Below, piece after piece: positions 24,912 to 33,343 of a stretch of 64,000 bases of DNA (positions are counted from its first letter, which is position 1; each line of letters starts with the position of its first letter). The position numbers and the translations under genes are program-made. The stretch spans positions 106,791 through 170,790 of the forward strand of contig NZ_JAPWKB010000021.1 of assembly GCF_028283785.1 (NCBI RefSeq), read 5' to 3'. The stretch comes from Paraburkholderia sp. Its GTDB lineage: Bacteria; Pseudomonadota; Gammaproteobacteria; Burkholderiales; Burkholderiaceae. Below the pieces are notes generated by a model. That model was given only the letters and a program-made list of their open reading frames with translations, did not search any database and was not told the origin of the DNA.

Positions 24912-25694
24912 TCAACTCCCATGAATATCAATATCAAAGTACTTCTTTTCAATCCGCTTATACGTACCGTCTTTCAGCATCGAATCAATAGCCTGATCGA
25001 CCTTCTCGCGTAACGCCGGATTATCCTTGCGAAAGCCAATGCCGGCCCCTTTGCCAAGCGTCTGCGGATCGCTAACCGCTTGACCGGCGAAGCCGTACCC
25101 ACTTCCCTGCGGTGTCTTCAGAAAACCGTTGATACCCGCAAGCGCATCGGTAAACGTTGCATCGATCCGGCCTGAGCGCAGATCCGGATAGACCTGTTCC
25201 TGATTCGCGTACGACACCACGTTAATCCCCGCCGTCGCCCAATTCGCCTTCGCATACGCTTCCTGCGTCGAACCTTGAGCGACGCCAACGGCCTTGCCCC
25301 GCAACGACTGAACGGTCGGCAGCAAACCTGAACCATCTTTAGCGATCAACCGGCTCGGCGTGTTGAACAGCGGTTGCGAGAACGCGACCTGCTCTTCGCG
25401 CTTCGGCGTAATAGACATCGCCGACAAAATCGCGTCGAATTTCCTGCCTTGCAACGCGGGAATAATGCCGTCGAAACCCGTCTCGACCCACACGCAATGC
25501 ATCTTCACGCGCTTGCAGATTTCGTCGCCCAGATCGATCTCAAAGCCGACGAGTTGCCCGGAAGGCGACTTCGACTCGAACGGCGCGTAAGTCGGATCGA
25601 CGCCAAAACGTAACTCCGTCTGATCTTTCGCCTGCGTGGTCTGGGCGGCCAGTGCAGCCATTGCCAGCACGGCACCCAACATGATGCGTTTCAT
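24912..25694 (-). CDS. Amino-acid ABC transporter periplasmic binding protein
   Basis: 260 residues. Signal peptide ending TTQA-KDQ, then LRFGVDPTYAPFESKSPSGQLVGFEIDLGDEIC, the standard start of family 3 solute-binding proteins (lysine/arginine/ornithine or histidine type); FDGIIPALQGRKFDAILSAMSIT and KRIEKKYFDIDIHG at the end agree. It should bind a basic or modified amino acid in the periplasm. No permease or ATPase gene adjoins it, so it must share a transporter encoded elsewhere. It is the last gene of a minus-strand group with a DUF2817 hydrolase and a Rieske oxygenase. Confidence 0.88.
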   Translation of the reverse strand: MKRIMLGAVLAMAALAAQTTQAKDQTELRFGVDPTYAPFESKSPSGQLVGFEIDLGDEICKRVKMHCVWVETGFDGIIPALQGRKFDAILSAMSITPKREEQVAFSQPLFNTPSRLIAKDGSGLLPTVQSLRGKAVGVAQGSTQEAYAKANWATAGINVVSYANQEQVYPDLRSGRIDATFTDALAGINGFLKTPQGSGYGFAGQAVSDPQTLGKGAGIGFRKDNPALREKVDQAIDSMLKDGTYKRIEKKYFDIDIHGS

Positions 25695-25778
25695 ATGCGC
25701 TCCCGTTCGTGTGTTACGCCACGACGTTGTCGCCGGTGCGTGGGGTGAAATAACCGTGTCGTGCGACCGTCTTCGCGG

Positions 25779-26882
25779 TCACATCTTCGTCAGTGCGTCG
25801 AGTGCACGCTGCCAGATTTGCCGCGTGCGCAGCGCGATCAGATCGCGCCAGTCGGAATCGGCGGGGTAGTAGTGCTCTAGCAAAGTGGCTTTGATCCGTC
25901 GTCCGGTCGCGTCGAAAGGATCGCCATGAAGATGCAGCCAATGATCGTCGCGCAGCAACGCGTGTCCGCGCGTGCCGTCGTAGGTGCCGCATTCGATGAC
26001 GAGCGGCATCAACTCCACGTCCGCAAGCTCATCGATCAGTGCCTGCGACGCATAACCGGTCGCCGTCGCGGCGACGCCGCTGTCGGACGACGCGTTCGCC
26101 GCAGTGAGGATCGTGTACAGCCAGGGACCGTACAGTGCTTGCGCGGTGTCGTGCGCGGGCACTTTGCGCTCGGCGATTGTCATCAGCATCGGATGTCCGT
26201 ACGGACCCGCGCCGGTGTGCAGATCGAAGACGATGGCTGTGCGCGCGCCCGCGACATGGTCCTGCATGATCCGACGCACGGTGCGGTTGGTCCACGTCTG
26301 CTGTTTGCCACCGAAGAAGATGCCGTCCGGATGCAGGTACTGTCCCGCTTCGACGATATTGCTCACGCATGTTTCGCCGAGATCGCGTATGTGCATCGCG
26401 AATTGCTCATCCGCACGACGACGCTCCGGACCATCGAGATCGCGGCAAAGATAGATCTCGTGCAGCGCTTCGTAAGCGGTATTTGTCGGTGGCGGCCGAG
26501 AAAAGTCGATGTAGTTGCGGTTCACATCGACGTTGTCTTCATTCACCCGACGCAGCCACGCGGTGCCCCACGGATTGACGAGGTGCATGAGCACGACACA
26601 GGTGTCGTCGGGTAACGCGCGGTCCTGCAGCGTATCGAGTAACGCGATCTGACTGTCGGAGCCGTAATAGCCCTCTACGCCGTGGGTTCCCGACATCATC
26701 ACGAGGCGCTTGTGCGCATCGGCGCGGCCGACGATCGCGACGTCGGTGGAAAGCGCTTCGCCGCGTGGGCCGCGCATCGGGTGAGGATAGGCGATGTGCG
26801 TCGCGTTGGCGCGCGCGGCCGCCGCGAGAAAGCGCTCGCGCTGATCGGCGAAATTCGGCATGTCGGAGAAAATGGCGCTCAT
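25779..26882 (-). CDS. DUF2817 / M14-like zinc hydrolase
   Basis: 367 residues. MMSGTHGVEGYYGS carries the His-x-x-Glu zinc pair of M14-type carboxypeptidase/deacylase folds, VNRNYIDF an Asn-Arg pair, IVFDLHTGAGPYGH a third zinc His, and VIECGTYD the likely catalytic Glu. This is the DUF2817 pattern, whose members resemble carboxypeptidases and aspartoacylases. GGGAG precedes the ATG. It probably removes an acyl or amino-acid group from the compound handled by the neighbouring oxygenase and binding protein. Exact substrate unknown. Confidence 0.8.
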   Translation of the reverse strand: MSAIFSDMPNFADQRERFLAAAARANATHIAYPHPMRGPRGEALSTDVAIVGRADAHKRLVMMSGTHGVEGYYGSDSQIALLDTLQDRALPDDTCVVLMHLVNPWGTAWLRRVNEDNVDVNRNYIDFSRPPPTNTAYEALHEIYLCRDLDGPERRRADEQFAMHIRDLGETCVSNIVEAGQYLHPDGIFFGGKQQTWTNRTVRRIMQDHVAGARTAIVFDLHTGAGPYGHPMLMTIAERKVPAHDTAQALYGPWLYTILTAANASSDSGVAATATGYASQALIDELADVELMPLVIECGTYDGTRGHALLRDDHWLHLHGDPFDATGRRIKATLLEHYYPADSDWRDLIALRTRQIWQRALDALTKM

Positions 26883-26941
26883 TGTCGCTCCCGTATCGTG
26901 TCGGACCTGATGATGTGGCGCTGCACAGTACCCGTCGTGTG

Positions 26942-27988
26942 TTACACGACAAGCGGCGCGGAGTCCGTCGCGGCAACTTCGGCATCGACGAGCCGCTGCA
27001 CACCGCGACGGAACTTCAGCGGTCCAGCGTCGATGCCCAGGTCGAGATTCGGTGTGCGCCGGTTCGCCATGCCTTCATGCACGGCTTCCAGAATGACGCG
27101 GTCCTCGTCGAATGCGTGGCGCACGTCCTCGTTGAACTGGCGCGACACGGCTTCGTCTTGCTGGTCGAAATTGCGCATCTGAAACCAGAAATAGCGCGTA
27201 TGCGATTCGTCGATCGGCGTGATGAAGTTGTACGAATTCATCAGGAACACGTCGGGGTGCTGCGAGCCGTCGTCGCTACCTGTGCCTGTCGGCGTGAAGA
27301 CGGCCTTGATGATCGCGTGCGATGGAAACCGCACCTCATAGTGCTGCTTGCGGTCGCAGCGTCCTGAGAACTTGACGAACTTCGCATAGAACGGCGCGAC
27401 CTCGACATCGCGCATCCAGCGCGAGACGGTCACGCCGGCATCGCTTGCAACGGTTTTCAGGGGCTCGGCTTCACACGCGGCGTTGCCGAAAGAGCCGGGA
27501 TGCACCCACGCGACGTGCGACGGATCGAGCAGGTTATCGGTCACGTACAGATAGTTGCACGCCACTGTCATCGCATCGCCTTCGTTCAAACCCCACGCGG
27601 GGTCGCCCCATTCGGGAACATCGAAGATCTGGGCGGCGTCGGCGGATTGGGCGTCGCCCATCCAGATCCAGACCAGACCGTAACGCTCTTCGACCGGATA
27701 GCTGCGGACCTGCGCCGAGCGTGGAATGCGTGCGAGGGCCGGCGCGCGCACGCATGCGCCGGCGCAGTCGAAGGTCAGGCCGTGATATCCGCATTCGATC
27801 CGGTCGCCCAGCAATCGACCCATCGACAGCGGCAGCTTGCGATGCGGGCACGCGTCTTCGAGCGCGGCCACGGCGCCCTCCGGCGTGCGAAACAGCACAA
27901 CCCGCTCGCCAAGCAGTTTCAACGGCATAAGGCACTGCTGGACTTCGGCGCTGCGCGCCGCGACGTACCACGCGTTTCTGACGAACAT
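26942..27988 (-). CDS. Rieske non-heme iron oxygenase, VanA-like
   Basis: 348 residues. The Rieske cluster motif is complete: CPHRKLPLS then CGYH 17 residues on (about residues 46-66), and the mononuclear iron site is NLLDPSHVAWVHPGS with the D-x-x-H-x-x-x-x-H arrangement. The short length and MFVRNAWYVAA start resemble vanillate O-demethylase and toluenesulfonate oxygenases. I start at 27988 because AGGGGAAG lies just upstream; a GTG at 28009 is possible. A reductase partner is not encoded nearby. It leads an operon with a hydrolase and an amino-acid-binding protein and is divergent from a LysR gene. Confidence 0.85.
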   Translation of the reverse strand: MFVRNAWYVAARSAEVQQCLMPLKLLGERVVLFRTPEGAVAALEDACPHRKLPLSMGRLLGDRIECGYHGLTFDCAGACVRAPALARIPRSAQVRSYPVEERYGLVWIWMGDAQSADAAQIFDVPEWGDPAWGLNEGDAMTVACNYLYVTDNLLDPSHVAWVHPGSFGNAACEAEPLKTVASDAGVTVSRWMRDVEVAPFYAKFVKFSGRCDRKQHYEVRFPSHAIIKAVFTPTGTGSDDGSQHPDVFLMNSYNFITPIDESHTRYFWFQMRNFDQQDEAVSRQFNEDVRHAFDEDRVILEAVHEGMANRRTPNLDLGIDAGPLKFRRGVQRLVDAEVAATDSAPLVV

Positions 27989-28102
27989 CGCTACTTCCCC
28001 TGTATTCACCGCAACCGGGCCTGCGTGCTACGTCCCGCAGCCTTTGCATCGACTGTAGAAAATCAAAATAGAAAAGAACAGCAGGTAGAAAGTGCGATTT
28101 AC

Positions 28103-28117
28103 TTTAGAATTTCTAAA
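28103..28117. promoter_or_regulatory. Inverted repeat in the Rieske/LysR intergenic region
   Basis: TTTAGAA and TTCTAAA flank a single T, a perfect 15-base odd palindrome 24 bases before the LysR start at 28142, in an AT-rich stretch. A LysR autoregulatory or promoter site is likely. Confidence 0.5.
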
Positions 28118-28141
28118 ATATCATCCCTGATCGAATTCGAC

Positions 28142-29083
28142 ATGAACACGCTCGCTCCGCTTCGCGCGATCCAGGTTTTCGAAACGCTTGGCCGTTGCGA
28201 CGGTCTCGTCGAGACGGCGCGCAGACTCGACATTTCTCCCGGTGCGGTCAGTCAGCAAATCAAGCTGCTTGAAACGTCGCTTGGTGTGAAGCTCGTCACG
28301 AAAGAGGGGAGACGGCTGCGCCTGACCGCGACAGGCCGTCGATATCATGAGAGTTGTCTCGCGGCGCTCGAAACCTTGCGCATCGCGCAGGACGACATCG
28401 AACGTTCGAAAAACGTGCGCAGTCTCAACGTCAGCGCGTTGCCGTCGTTGTTATCGAAATGGCTGGCGCCGCGCATCAATGCGTGGCAAAAGACGCATCC
28501 GGACATCAACGTGTATCTGGACGGCTCGCATGCGGAGCCGTCGCCGGATGTGTATGAGATCGATTTCCGGATCAGCTACGGCGATCGTATCGATGACGCG
28601 GGCACGTCTATCGAACTGTTCCGCGATAGTGTCGTGCCGGTATGCAGTCCGCAGCTCCTGCCGCGCAAGGGCAAGGTTGCGCTGAAGCCTGCCGATCTCG
28701 CCGGGTTCGAGTTGATCGCAGTCGACTGGCTGCCGAAGTTCGCGTCGCCGCCGTCGTGGCGCGACTGGTTCGCCGCGAACGGGTTGGACACCGCGACGCT
28801 GCGCGAGCCGCATCAGGTGCATTCGCTGTCGAGCGTCGCGATACAGGCGGCGATCGACGGCCAGGGTTTCGTGCTCGCGCAGTGCTCGATGGTTGCGGAC
28901 GATCTCGCAGCCGGACGGCTTTCGATGCCCGTTGCTACGGCGATTCCGTTGCCGTCGCCGTATTTTCTGAGCTGGCGCGAGAGTACTTTCGATCGCCCGC
29001 AGTGCCGGGCGTTTCATCGCTGGTTGCTTGCGCGCGCAAAGGAACAGCAGCGCAGTATCGATGAGTTGGCGCTTCGGGTTTAG
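28142..29083 (+). CDS. LysR-family regulator (GcvA/AmpR-like)
   Basis: 313 residues. MNTLAPLRAIQVFETLGRCDGLVETARRLDISPGAVSQQIKLLE is the LysR DNA-binding domain in its GcvA-like form (starts with LPPL/LAPLRAL-type sequence, AVSxQI). The effector domain ends at about 300. It is transcribed away from the Rieske oxygenase operon with 153 bp between starts and is its probable regulator. Upstream in-frame codons back to 27500 overlap the oxygenase gene and are not coding. Confidence 0.88.
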   Translation: MNTLAPLRAIQVFETLGRCDGLVETARRLDISPGAVSQQIKLLETSLGVKLVTKEGRRLRLTATGRRYHESCLAALETLRIAQDDIERSKNVRSLNVSALPSLLSKWLAPRINAWQKTHPDINVYLDGSHAEPSPDVYEIDFRISYGDRIDDAGTSIELFRDSVVPVCSPQLLPRKGKVALKPADLAGFELIAVDWLPKFASPPSWRDWFAANGLDTATLREPHQVHSLSSVAIQAAIDGQGFVLAQCSMVADDLAAGRLSMPVATAIPLPSPYFLSWRESTFDRPQCRAFHRWLLARAKEQQRSIDELALRV

Positions 29084-29144
29084 GAGCGGGGGAATCGCAT
29101 CAGGAAAACGCAACCGCGCGCATCCCAACCATCGGGCGTCGTCC

Positions 29145-29321
29145 TCATTCTCTGCTAACTTTCGCGTCGCACACGATAGATAAACCGAGCCCGGTTCCTT
29201 CGATATCCGCGCTGACCCGGAAAAAGCGGTCGAAAACGCGCGGCAGCAGCGCCGGTGGAGTTTCGTCGGAATCCTGATCGACGAAACACACGGAAAGCCC
29301 GGCCGAATGCTGATTGAGTGC
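29145..29321 (-). pseudogene. Remnant of a sensor histidine kinase C-terminus
   Basis: On the minus strand, in frame with TGA at 29145-29147, the sequence reads LSVCFVDQDSDETPPALL, then RVFDRFFRV, then EGTGLGLSIV. The RVFDRFFR and GTGLGLSI stretches are the F and G2 boxes of a histidine-kinase ATPase domain, and the preceding part mimics the G1 region but has lost D-N-G-x-G. Only about 58 residues remain, ending soon after the G2 box, and the upstream part is replaced by the SDR gene at 29321. This is a decayed gene fragment. Confidence 0.7.
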
Positions 29322-30112
29322 TAGAACGCGCTCTTGATCACGCCACCGTCGGCGCGCAACGCAGCGCCCGTCGTCGCCGACGAAAGCGGACTGGCGATAT
29401 ACGCGACAAGCGATGCGACTTCCTGCGGCGTGCCAAATCGCTTGATAAGCGAGGTGGGACGGACCTTCTCGAAGAACTCCTTCTCGAACGCTTCGAACGA
29501 TTTGCCGTCGGCCTTCGCAAGCGTCTCCACGAATTCACCCACGCCCCGCGATTTCGTCGGACCCGGCAGCACGCTATTGACCGTGATGCCCGTGCCGGCG
29601 ACAGATTCAGCGAGTCCGCGCGACACCGCCAGCTGCGCGGTTTTCGTCATCCCGTAGTGGATCATTTCGGCGGGAATCTGCACCCCGCTTTCGCTCGAAA
29701 TGAAAATAATGCGCCCCCAGTTGGCCTGCCTCATCGCGGGCAAAAACAGCCGGGCGAGACGGACGCCGCTCAACACATTGACGTCGAAGAACCGCTGCCA
29801 GTCCGCGTCGGGAATCTCTTCGAACGGCTTCGGCTCGAAGATGCCCAGGTTGTTGACCAGAATTTCGACGCCCGGATAGCGGCGCGCGAGTTCTTCTGCT
29901 GACGCCGCCGTACTGAGATCGCCAGCGAAACCCAGCACGTCGCTGCCGGTCTCCGCTTTCAGTTGCGCGACCACGTCATCCACGGATGACTGGGAGCGGC
30001 CATTCACGATCACGCGCGCGCCCTCGTGTGCCAGCGTGCTGGCGATTGCTTGACCGATGCCGGCTGTGCTGCCGCTCACCAGTGCGAGTTTGCCTGTCAG
30101 ATTCAGATCCAT
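29321..30112 (-). CDS. Short-chain dehydrogenase/reductase
   Basis: 263 residues. MDLNLTGKLALVSGSTAGIGQA has the glycine cofactor motif, ILVNNLG the NNAG variant, SSESGVQI the catalytic Ser and HYGMTKTAQL the YxxxK pair; it ends with ALRADGGVIKSAF. I start at 30112, directly before the conserved first strand; in-frame codons upstream are not protein-like. It lies 73 bp downstream of the SDR starting at 30950 on the same strand, so the two are likely co-transcribed and share the LysR regulator at 31089. Confidence 0.87.
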   Translation of the reverse strand: MDLNLTGKLALVSGSTAGIGQAIASTLAHEGARVIVNGRSQSSVDDVVAQLKAETGSDVLGFAGDLSTAASAEELARRYPGVEILVNNLGIFEPKPFEEIPDADWQRFFDVNVLSGVRLARLFLPAMRQANWGRIIFISSESGVQIPAEMIHYGMTKTAQLAVSRGLAESVAGTGITVNSVLPGPTKSRGVGEFVETLAKADGKSFEAFEKEFFEKVRPTSLIKRFGTPQEVASLVAYIASPLSSATTGAALRADGGVIKSAF

Positions 30113-30185
30113 GATTGATGCCCTTTTAAAAGATGAAGGAGAAATGGCGGCATCGGAATTCACACGTCGGATGCCGCGAGGAAGT

Positions 30186-30950
30186 TCACGTACGTGTAAT
30201 CGATGCGCCACCATCAACCAGTGAAGCAGTGCCGGTCACGAAGGACGAATCGTCCGACGCGAGATACAGGACCGGACGCGCCAGTTCTTCCGGCTTGGCG
30301 ACGCGCTTGAGCGCATGCAGCCCGGTGATGAACGCCTGCGATTCGTCGCTGTCGTTCATGTCGCGATACATCTCCGTGTCCACCGCGCCCGGCAGCACGG
30401 CGTTGACGCGCACGCCTTGCGCACCGTACTCGGCGGCGAGTGCCTGCGTCAAGCCGATCAGTCCGGCCTTGCTCGCCGCGTAGGCCGCAGTGCCGGGGAA
30501 CGCGAACGAGTAACCGACGAACGTCGATGTGAAGATGATCGATCCACCGCCTTGCTTCAGCATTTCGGGAATCTGGTGCTTCGCGCCCAGGAAGGCACTG
30601 GTCAGGTTGGTCGCAAGCGCGGCGTTCCAGCCCGCTTCGGAAATGCCGGTGGTCGGACCCATCTCGCCCAGCGTGCCCGCGTTGTTGTAGGCGATGTCCA
30701 GGCGGCCGAAGCGGCTCACTGCGAATTCGACCAGTGCCTTCGCGAAGTCCTCCGACTGCACGTCGCCGGCCAGATACGCAGCTTCGCCGCCTTCGCCGAC
30801 GATCTCCGCAGCGAGCGCTTCGAGTTCCGTCGCGCGGCGCGCCGCAATCACCACCTTGGCGCCTTCCTTTGCGAACAGCTTTGCGGTTGCCCGGCCAATT
30901 CCTGCGCTGGCACCGGTCACGATGGCGACTTTTCCTGTCAAGCGTTGCAT
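30186..30950 (-). CDS. Short-chain dehydrogenase/reductase
   Basis: 254 residues. MQRLTGKVAIVTGASAGIGRATA, IAYNNAGTLGE, FTSTFVGY and AYAASKAGLIGL are the complete SDR motif set, with C-terminal FVTGTASLVDGG. AGGAGA precedes the ATG at 30950. It is closely similar in layout to the FabG-like SDRs used with quinone or aldehyde substrates. The divergent LysR gene at 31089, and the inverted repeat between them, suggest inducible control. Confidence 0.88.
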   Translation of the reverse strand: MQRLTGKVAIVTGASAGIGRATAKLFAKEGAKVVIAARRATELEALAAEIVGEGGEAAYLAGDVQSEDFAKALVEFAVSRFGRLDIAYNNAGTLGEMGPTTGISEAGWNAALATNLTSAFLGAKHQIPEMLKQGGGSIIFTSTFVGYSFAFPGTAAYAASKAGLIGLTQALAAEYGAQGVRVNAVLPGAVDTEMYRDMNDSDESQAFITGLHALKRVAKPEELARPVLYLASDDSSFVTGTASLVDGGASITRT

Positions 30951-31056
30951 GTTCTTTCTCCTGATGCTTCTGGTTGGCCAGTGCACTGTGCGTCGGCCGG
31001 TGAAAGCAATATAGGCTTCAGTCCTGATGGCAGAAAGGCCTAAAACGTGGTCCTAT

Positions 31057-31075
31057 CATTCACTTTTTGTGAATG
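31057..31075. promoter_or_regulatory. LysR-type operator between SDR and LysR genes
   Basis: Perfect arms CATTCAC (31057-31063) and GTGAATG (31069-31075) around TTTTT. It contains a T-N11-A core as in LysR boxes and ends 13 bases before the LysR start at 31089, so binding there should also repress the regulator's own gene. Confidence 0.65.
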
Positions 31076-31088
31076 TCGGGAGAGTGGT

Positions 31089-32009
31089 ATGGACCGCCTG
31101 CGTGCCTTCGAGGTTTTCGTGACGGTGGTAAGCCGGGGCGGCTTTGCGCGCGCGGCGGATATGCTCGGCACGTCGCCCGCCAACGTGACCCGCTATGTGA
31201 ACGAACTGGAGGCGCACCTCGGCACGCGACTGCTGAACCGGACGTCCCGGACGCTGTCTCTGACCGAGGCCGGCGAGACGCTTTACGCTCGCAGCAAGTC
31301 GATCCTCGACGATGTCGCCGAGACCGAGGGGCTGGTGTCGTCCGCATCGGTCGAGCCGCGCGGACGCTTGCGGATCAATGCGCCCGTGAGCTTTGGCATC
31401 CAGTATCTGGCGCCGCTATGGCCCGCGTTCATGTCGAAATATCCTGGCATCGAGCTCGACGTCGGGTTGATCGACCGCGTCGTCGATATCGTCGATGAAG
31501 GCTACGACCTCGCCATTCGGATTTCGCGTGCCGGTTCGACTAGCCATGCAGCCCGCAAGCTGGCGACTTCGCAAAACATCCTGTGCGCGTCGCCGGCCTA
31601 TCTGGCGCGCGCCGGCGTTCCGGCAGCGCCGCCGGACCTGATCGACCATCGCTGCATCGGGTACACGTATGCCGCCACCGGCGACGAGTGGCAACTGATC
31701 GACCGTGGCGGCAAGACGCACACGGTCAAGGTGGATTGCCACATGCATACGAATAACGGCGATACGGCGCGCGCAGCGGCGCTCGCCGGGCATGGTGTGA
31801 TCTGGCAACCCACCTTCCTGATCGGCGACGATCTGCGTGCCGGCACGCTCGTTCCCGTGTTGCGTGAGTATCGTCTGCCGGAGATCGACATACTCGCCAT
31901 GTACCCGAGCCGTCGACACCTGAGTGCCAGAGTGCGTGTGATGATCGATTTTCTGGTCGATGCGTTCGGCGGGACGCCTCCTTGGGATCGGGACGATCGG
32001 CCCACTTGA
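31089..32009 (+). CDS. LysR-family regulator (CrgA-like)
   Basis: 306 residues. MDRLRAFEVFVTVVSRGGFARAADMLGTSPANVTRYVNELEAHLGTRLLNRTSRTLSLTEAG is the CrgA-type LysR head (key parts: HTH about 19-38, LNRTSR wing). The effector domain starts near LRINAPVSFG. GGGAGAG precedes the ATG. It is divergent from the two SDR genes at 29321 and 30186. Confidence 0.88.
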   Translation: MDRLRAFEVFVTVVSRGGFARAADMLGTSPANVTRYVNELEAHLGTRLLNRTSRTLSLTEAGETLYARSKSILDDVAETEGLVSSASVEPRGRLRINAPVSFGIQYLAPLWPAFMSKYPGIELDVGLIDRVVDIVDEGYDLAIRISRAGSTSHAARKLATSQNILCASPAYLARAGVPAAPPDLIDHRCIGYTYAATGDEWQLIDRGGKTHTVKVDCHMHTNNGDTARAAALAGHGVIWQPTFLIGDDLRAGTLVPVLREYRLPEIDILAMYPSRRHLSARVRVMIDFLVDAFGGTPPWDRDDRPT

Positions 32010-32022
32010 GACCACTCGCTAT

Positions 32023-32523
32023 CTAATCCGCTTGCGAAAGCTGCAGCGGCTTGCCCATCTCGAACGCGCGAATTGCGTAGCCAAGCTCCCGGTATAAATC
32101 GATCGCGCGATCGTTAAACGCCCAGACTCCCAGTCTGATATCGGTCGCACCTTGTTTTAGCGCCCACTGTTCGGCGAGTGTCATCAGCGTGCCGCCGACG
32201 CCGCGACCCCTGACGTGTTCCGAAACAGCCACCGAGCCGATGCGACCCACCACCATCGGCTGCAATAGCGGGCTTGTCAGCGTCACCACCTGAATCGTAA
32301 TGAAGCCCACAGGCGTGCTGCCACACTCGGCGAGAAAGGTCGCGCGGTCTGCTTCCTGAAGGCTAGGCAGCCAGTGCGGTTTGTCACGGTCGAACGCGGT
32401 CGTGGCATCGGCAAAGATGTCGGGATGTTCGTGGTGGTGGATCGCGTTCAAGATTTGACCCAATTCGCAAATGGTCAACGTGTCGTCTATGGTTGCGCGT
32501 CGATAGCGTATCGGCTCGGTCAT
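32023..32523 (-). CDS. GNAT-family N-acetyltransferase
   Basis: 166 residues. The core acetyl-CoA binding motif appears as IGSVAVSEHVRGRGVGGTLM (about 101-120; R/Q-x-x-G-x-G/A), followed by WALKQGATDIRLGVWAFNDRAIDLYRELGY, the usual C-terminal half with the LYRELGY signature. It would transfer an acetyl group to an amine. The acceptor cannot be inferred. The start at 32523 is preferred to upstream in-frame codons, which run through a terminator hairpin. Confidence 0.85.
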   Translation of the reverse strand: MTEPIRYRRATIDDTLTICELGQILNAIHHHEHPDIFADATTAFDRDKPHWLPSLQEADRATFLAECGSTPVGFITIQVVTLTSPLLQPMVVGRIGSVAVSEHVRGRGVGGTLMTLAEQWALKQGATDIRLGVWAFNDRAIDLYRELGYAIRAFEMGKPLQLSQAD

Positions 32524-32544
32524 CGTCAGATCTTTAGGGCGGAA

Positions 32545-32569
32545 TAAAAAAAGGCGCCTTAGGCGCCTT
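32545..32569 (-). terminator. Intrinsic terminator for the alkylsulfatase operon
   Basis: Read leftward, AAGGCGCCT and AGGCGCCTT (32551-32569) form a compact GC-rich hairpin followed by a run of seven or eight T residues. It is oriented to stop transcription coming from the 32798-35395 genes on the minus strand, just before the GNAT gene. Confidence 0.85.
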
Positions 32570-32797
32570 GATCGTTTGCACATCGAGTTGGACCGGTGAG
32601 GTCGAATTCAATGCTATGGACGTAACGAACCACGGCGCAAGTGTTTGCGACCGTGGTGATGAAATCGGATCAGGACGTTACGGAGTTCCATGCAGCCCAT
32701 AGTGGCACATCAAATTTATTTTGTGAATGGTCGATGAGTCTCCAGACTCGCGTTGTCATGCGTATTGCGCGGCCCGTAGACGACCCGCGCCCCGGAC

Positions 32798-33334
32798 TCA
32801 TGCCGCAACGGCCTCATCCTTAACGGGAGTCGCCGCAGCCGCGTGCAGCGTCGAGAGGAGTGTGTCGCTCAACTCGCGCGGTCCATCGATAAACAGGAGG
32901 GCTTCCGTCGTGAGCTGACGCGTGTTTATCTCCCCGCCCAGCCATGCTTGCAGCGCGACCTGAGAGGTCACGATGACGAGGCTGCGCTCGTCGATGTTGT
33001 CGGAAAGAATATCTGGCAGGTCCGGCACGATGTCGGGATCAAAACCCTCCGGCGTTGCATGGAAGAAACCCCACGTGTCGTTCTCGATGAGCAATACATA
33101 GAAATCCGGCAGACTCAAAAGCTGATCGACCGGCAAGGCTTCCTGAATACGGTCTTGCAGGCCGTTAAGCGTTTCGACCGCTGTGATCCTCAAGCGTGCT
33201 TGCGCAAGTGCCCCTTCTACCTCGACTTGCCGGAGCAGGTCGGCCTCGATTGCCTTTCGTGTCGCGACAGCGACTGTCAGCGCCTGCGGATGCCCAACGC
33301 TGAACTCGATCTTGAAATCGCAGATTGCACACAT
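32798..33334 (-). CDS. Unrecognised 178-residue protein, alkylsulfatase partner
   Basis: 178 residues that I cannot assign. It begins MCAICDF, a CxxC pair at residues 2-5 that could bind a metal, then mixes short strands and helices; a central region LPDFYVLLIENDTWGFFHATPEGFDPD is aromatic-rich. There is no signal peptide or membrane segment, so it is probably cytosolic. It starts nine bases after the alkylsulfatase stop, with a GAGG ribosome site in that gap, so the two are almost certainly one operon. Possible roles include a metal-delivery or accessory factor, or an unrelated cytosolic enzyme. Confidence 0.75.
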   Translation of the reverse strand: MCAICDFKIEFSVGHPQALTVAVATRKAIEADLLRQVEVEGALAQARLRITAVETLNGLQDRIQEALPVDQLLSLPDFYVLLIENDTWGFFHATPEGFDPDIVPDLPDILSDNIDERSLVIVTSQVALQAWLGGEINTRQLTTEALLFIDGPRELSDTLLSTLHAAAATPVKDEAVAA

Positions 33335-33343
33335 TGCAGCACC

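Noticed and set aside
24543..24991. Short plus-strand frames between the AbgR-like gene and the binding protein
   Set aside because: No start context and no homology recognised.
32640..32823. A 60-codon plus-strand frame upstream of the GNAT/alkylsulfatase terminator
   Set aside because: It runs into the end of the convergent unknown gene and looks random.
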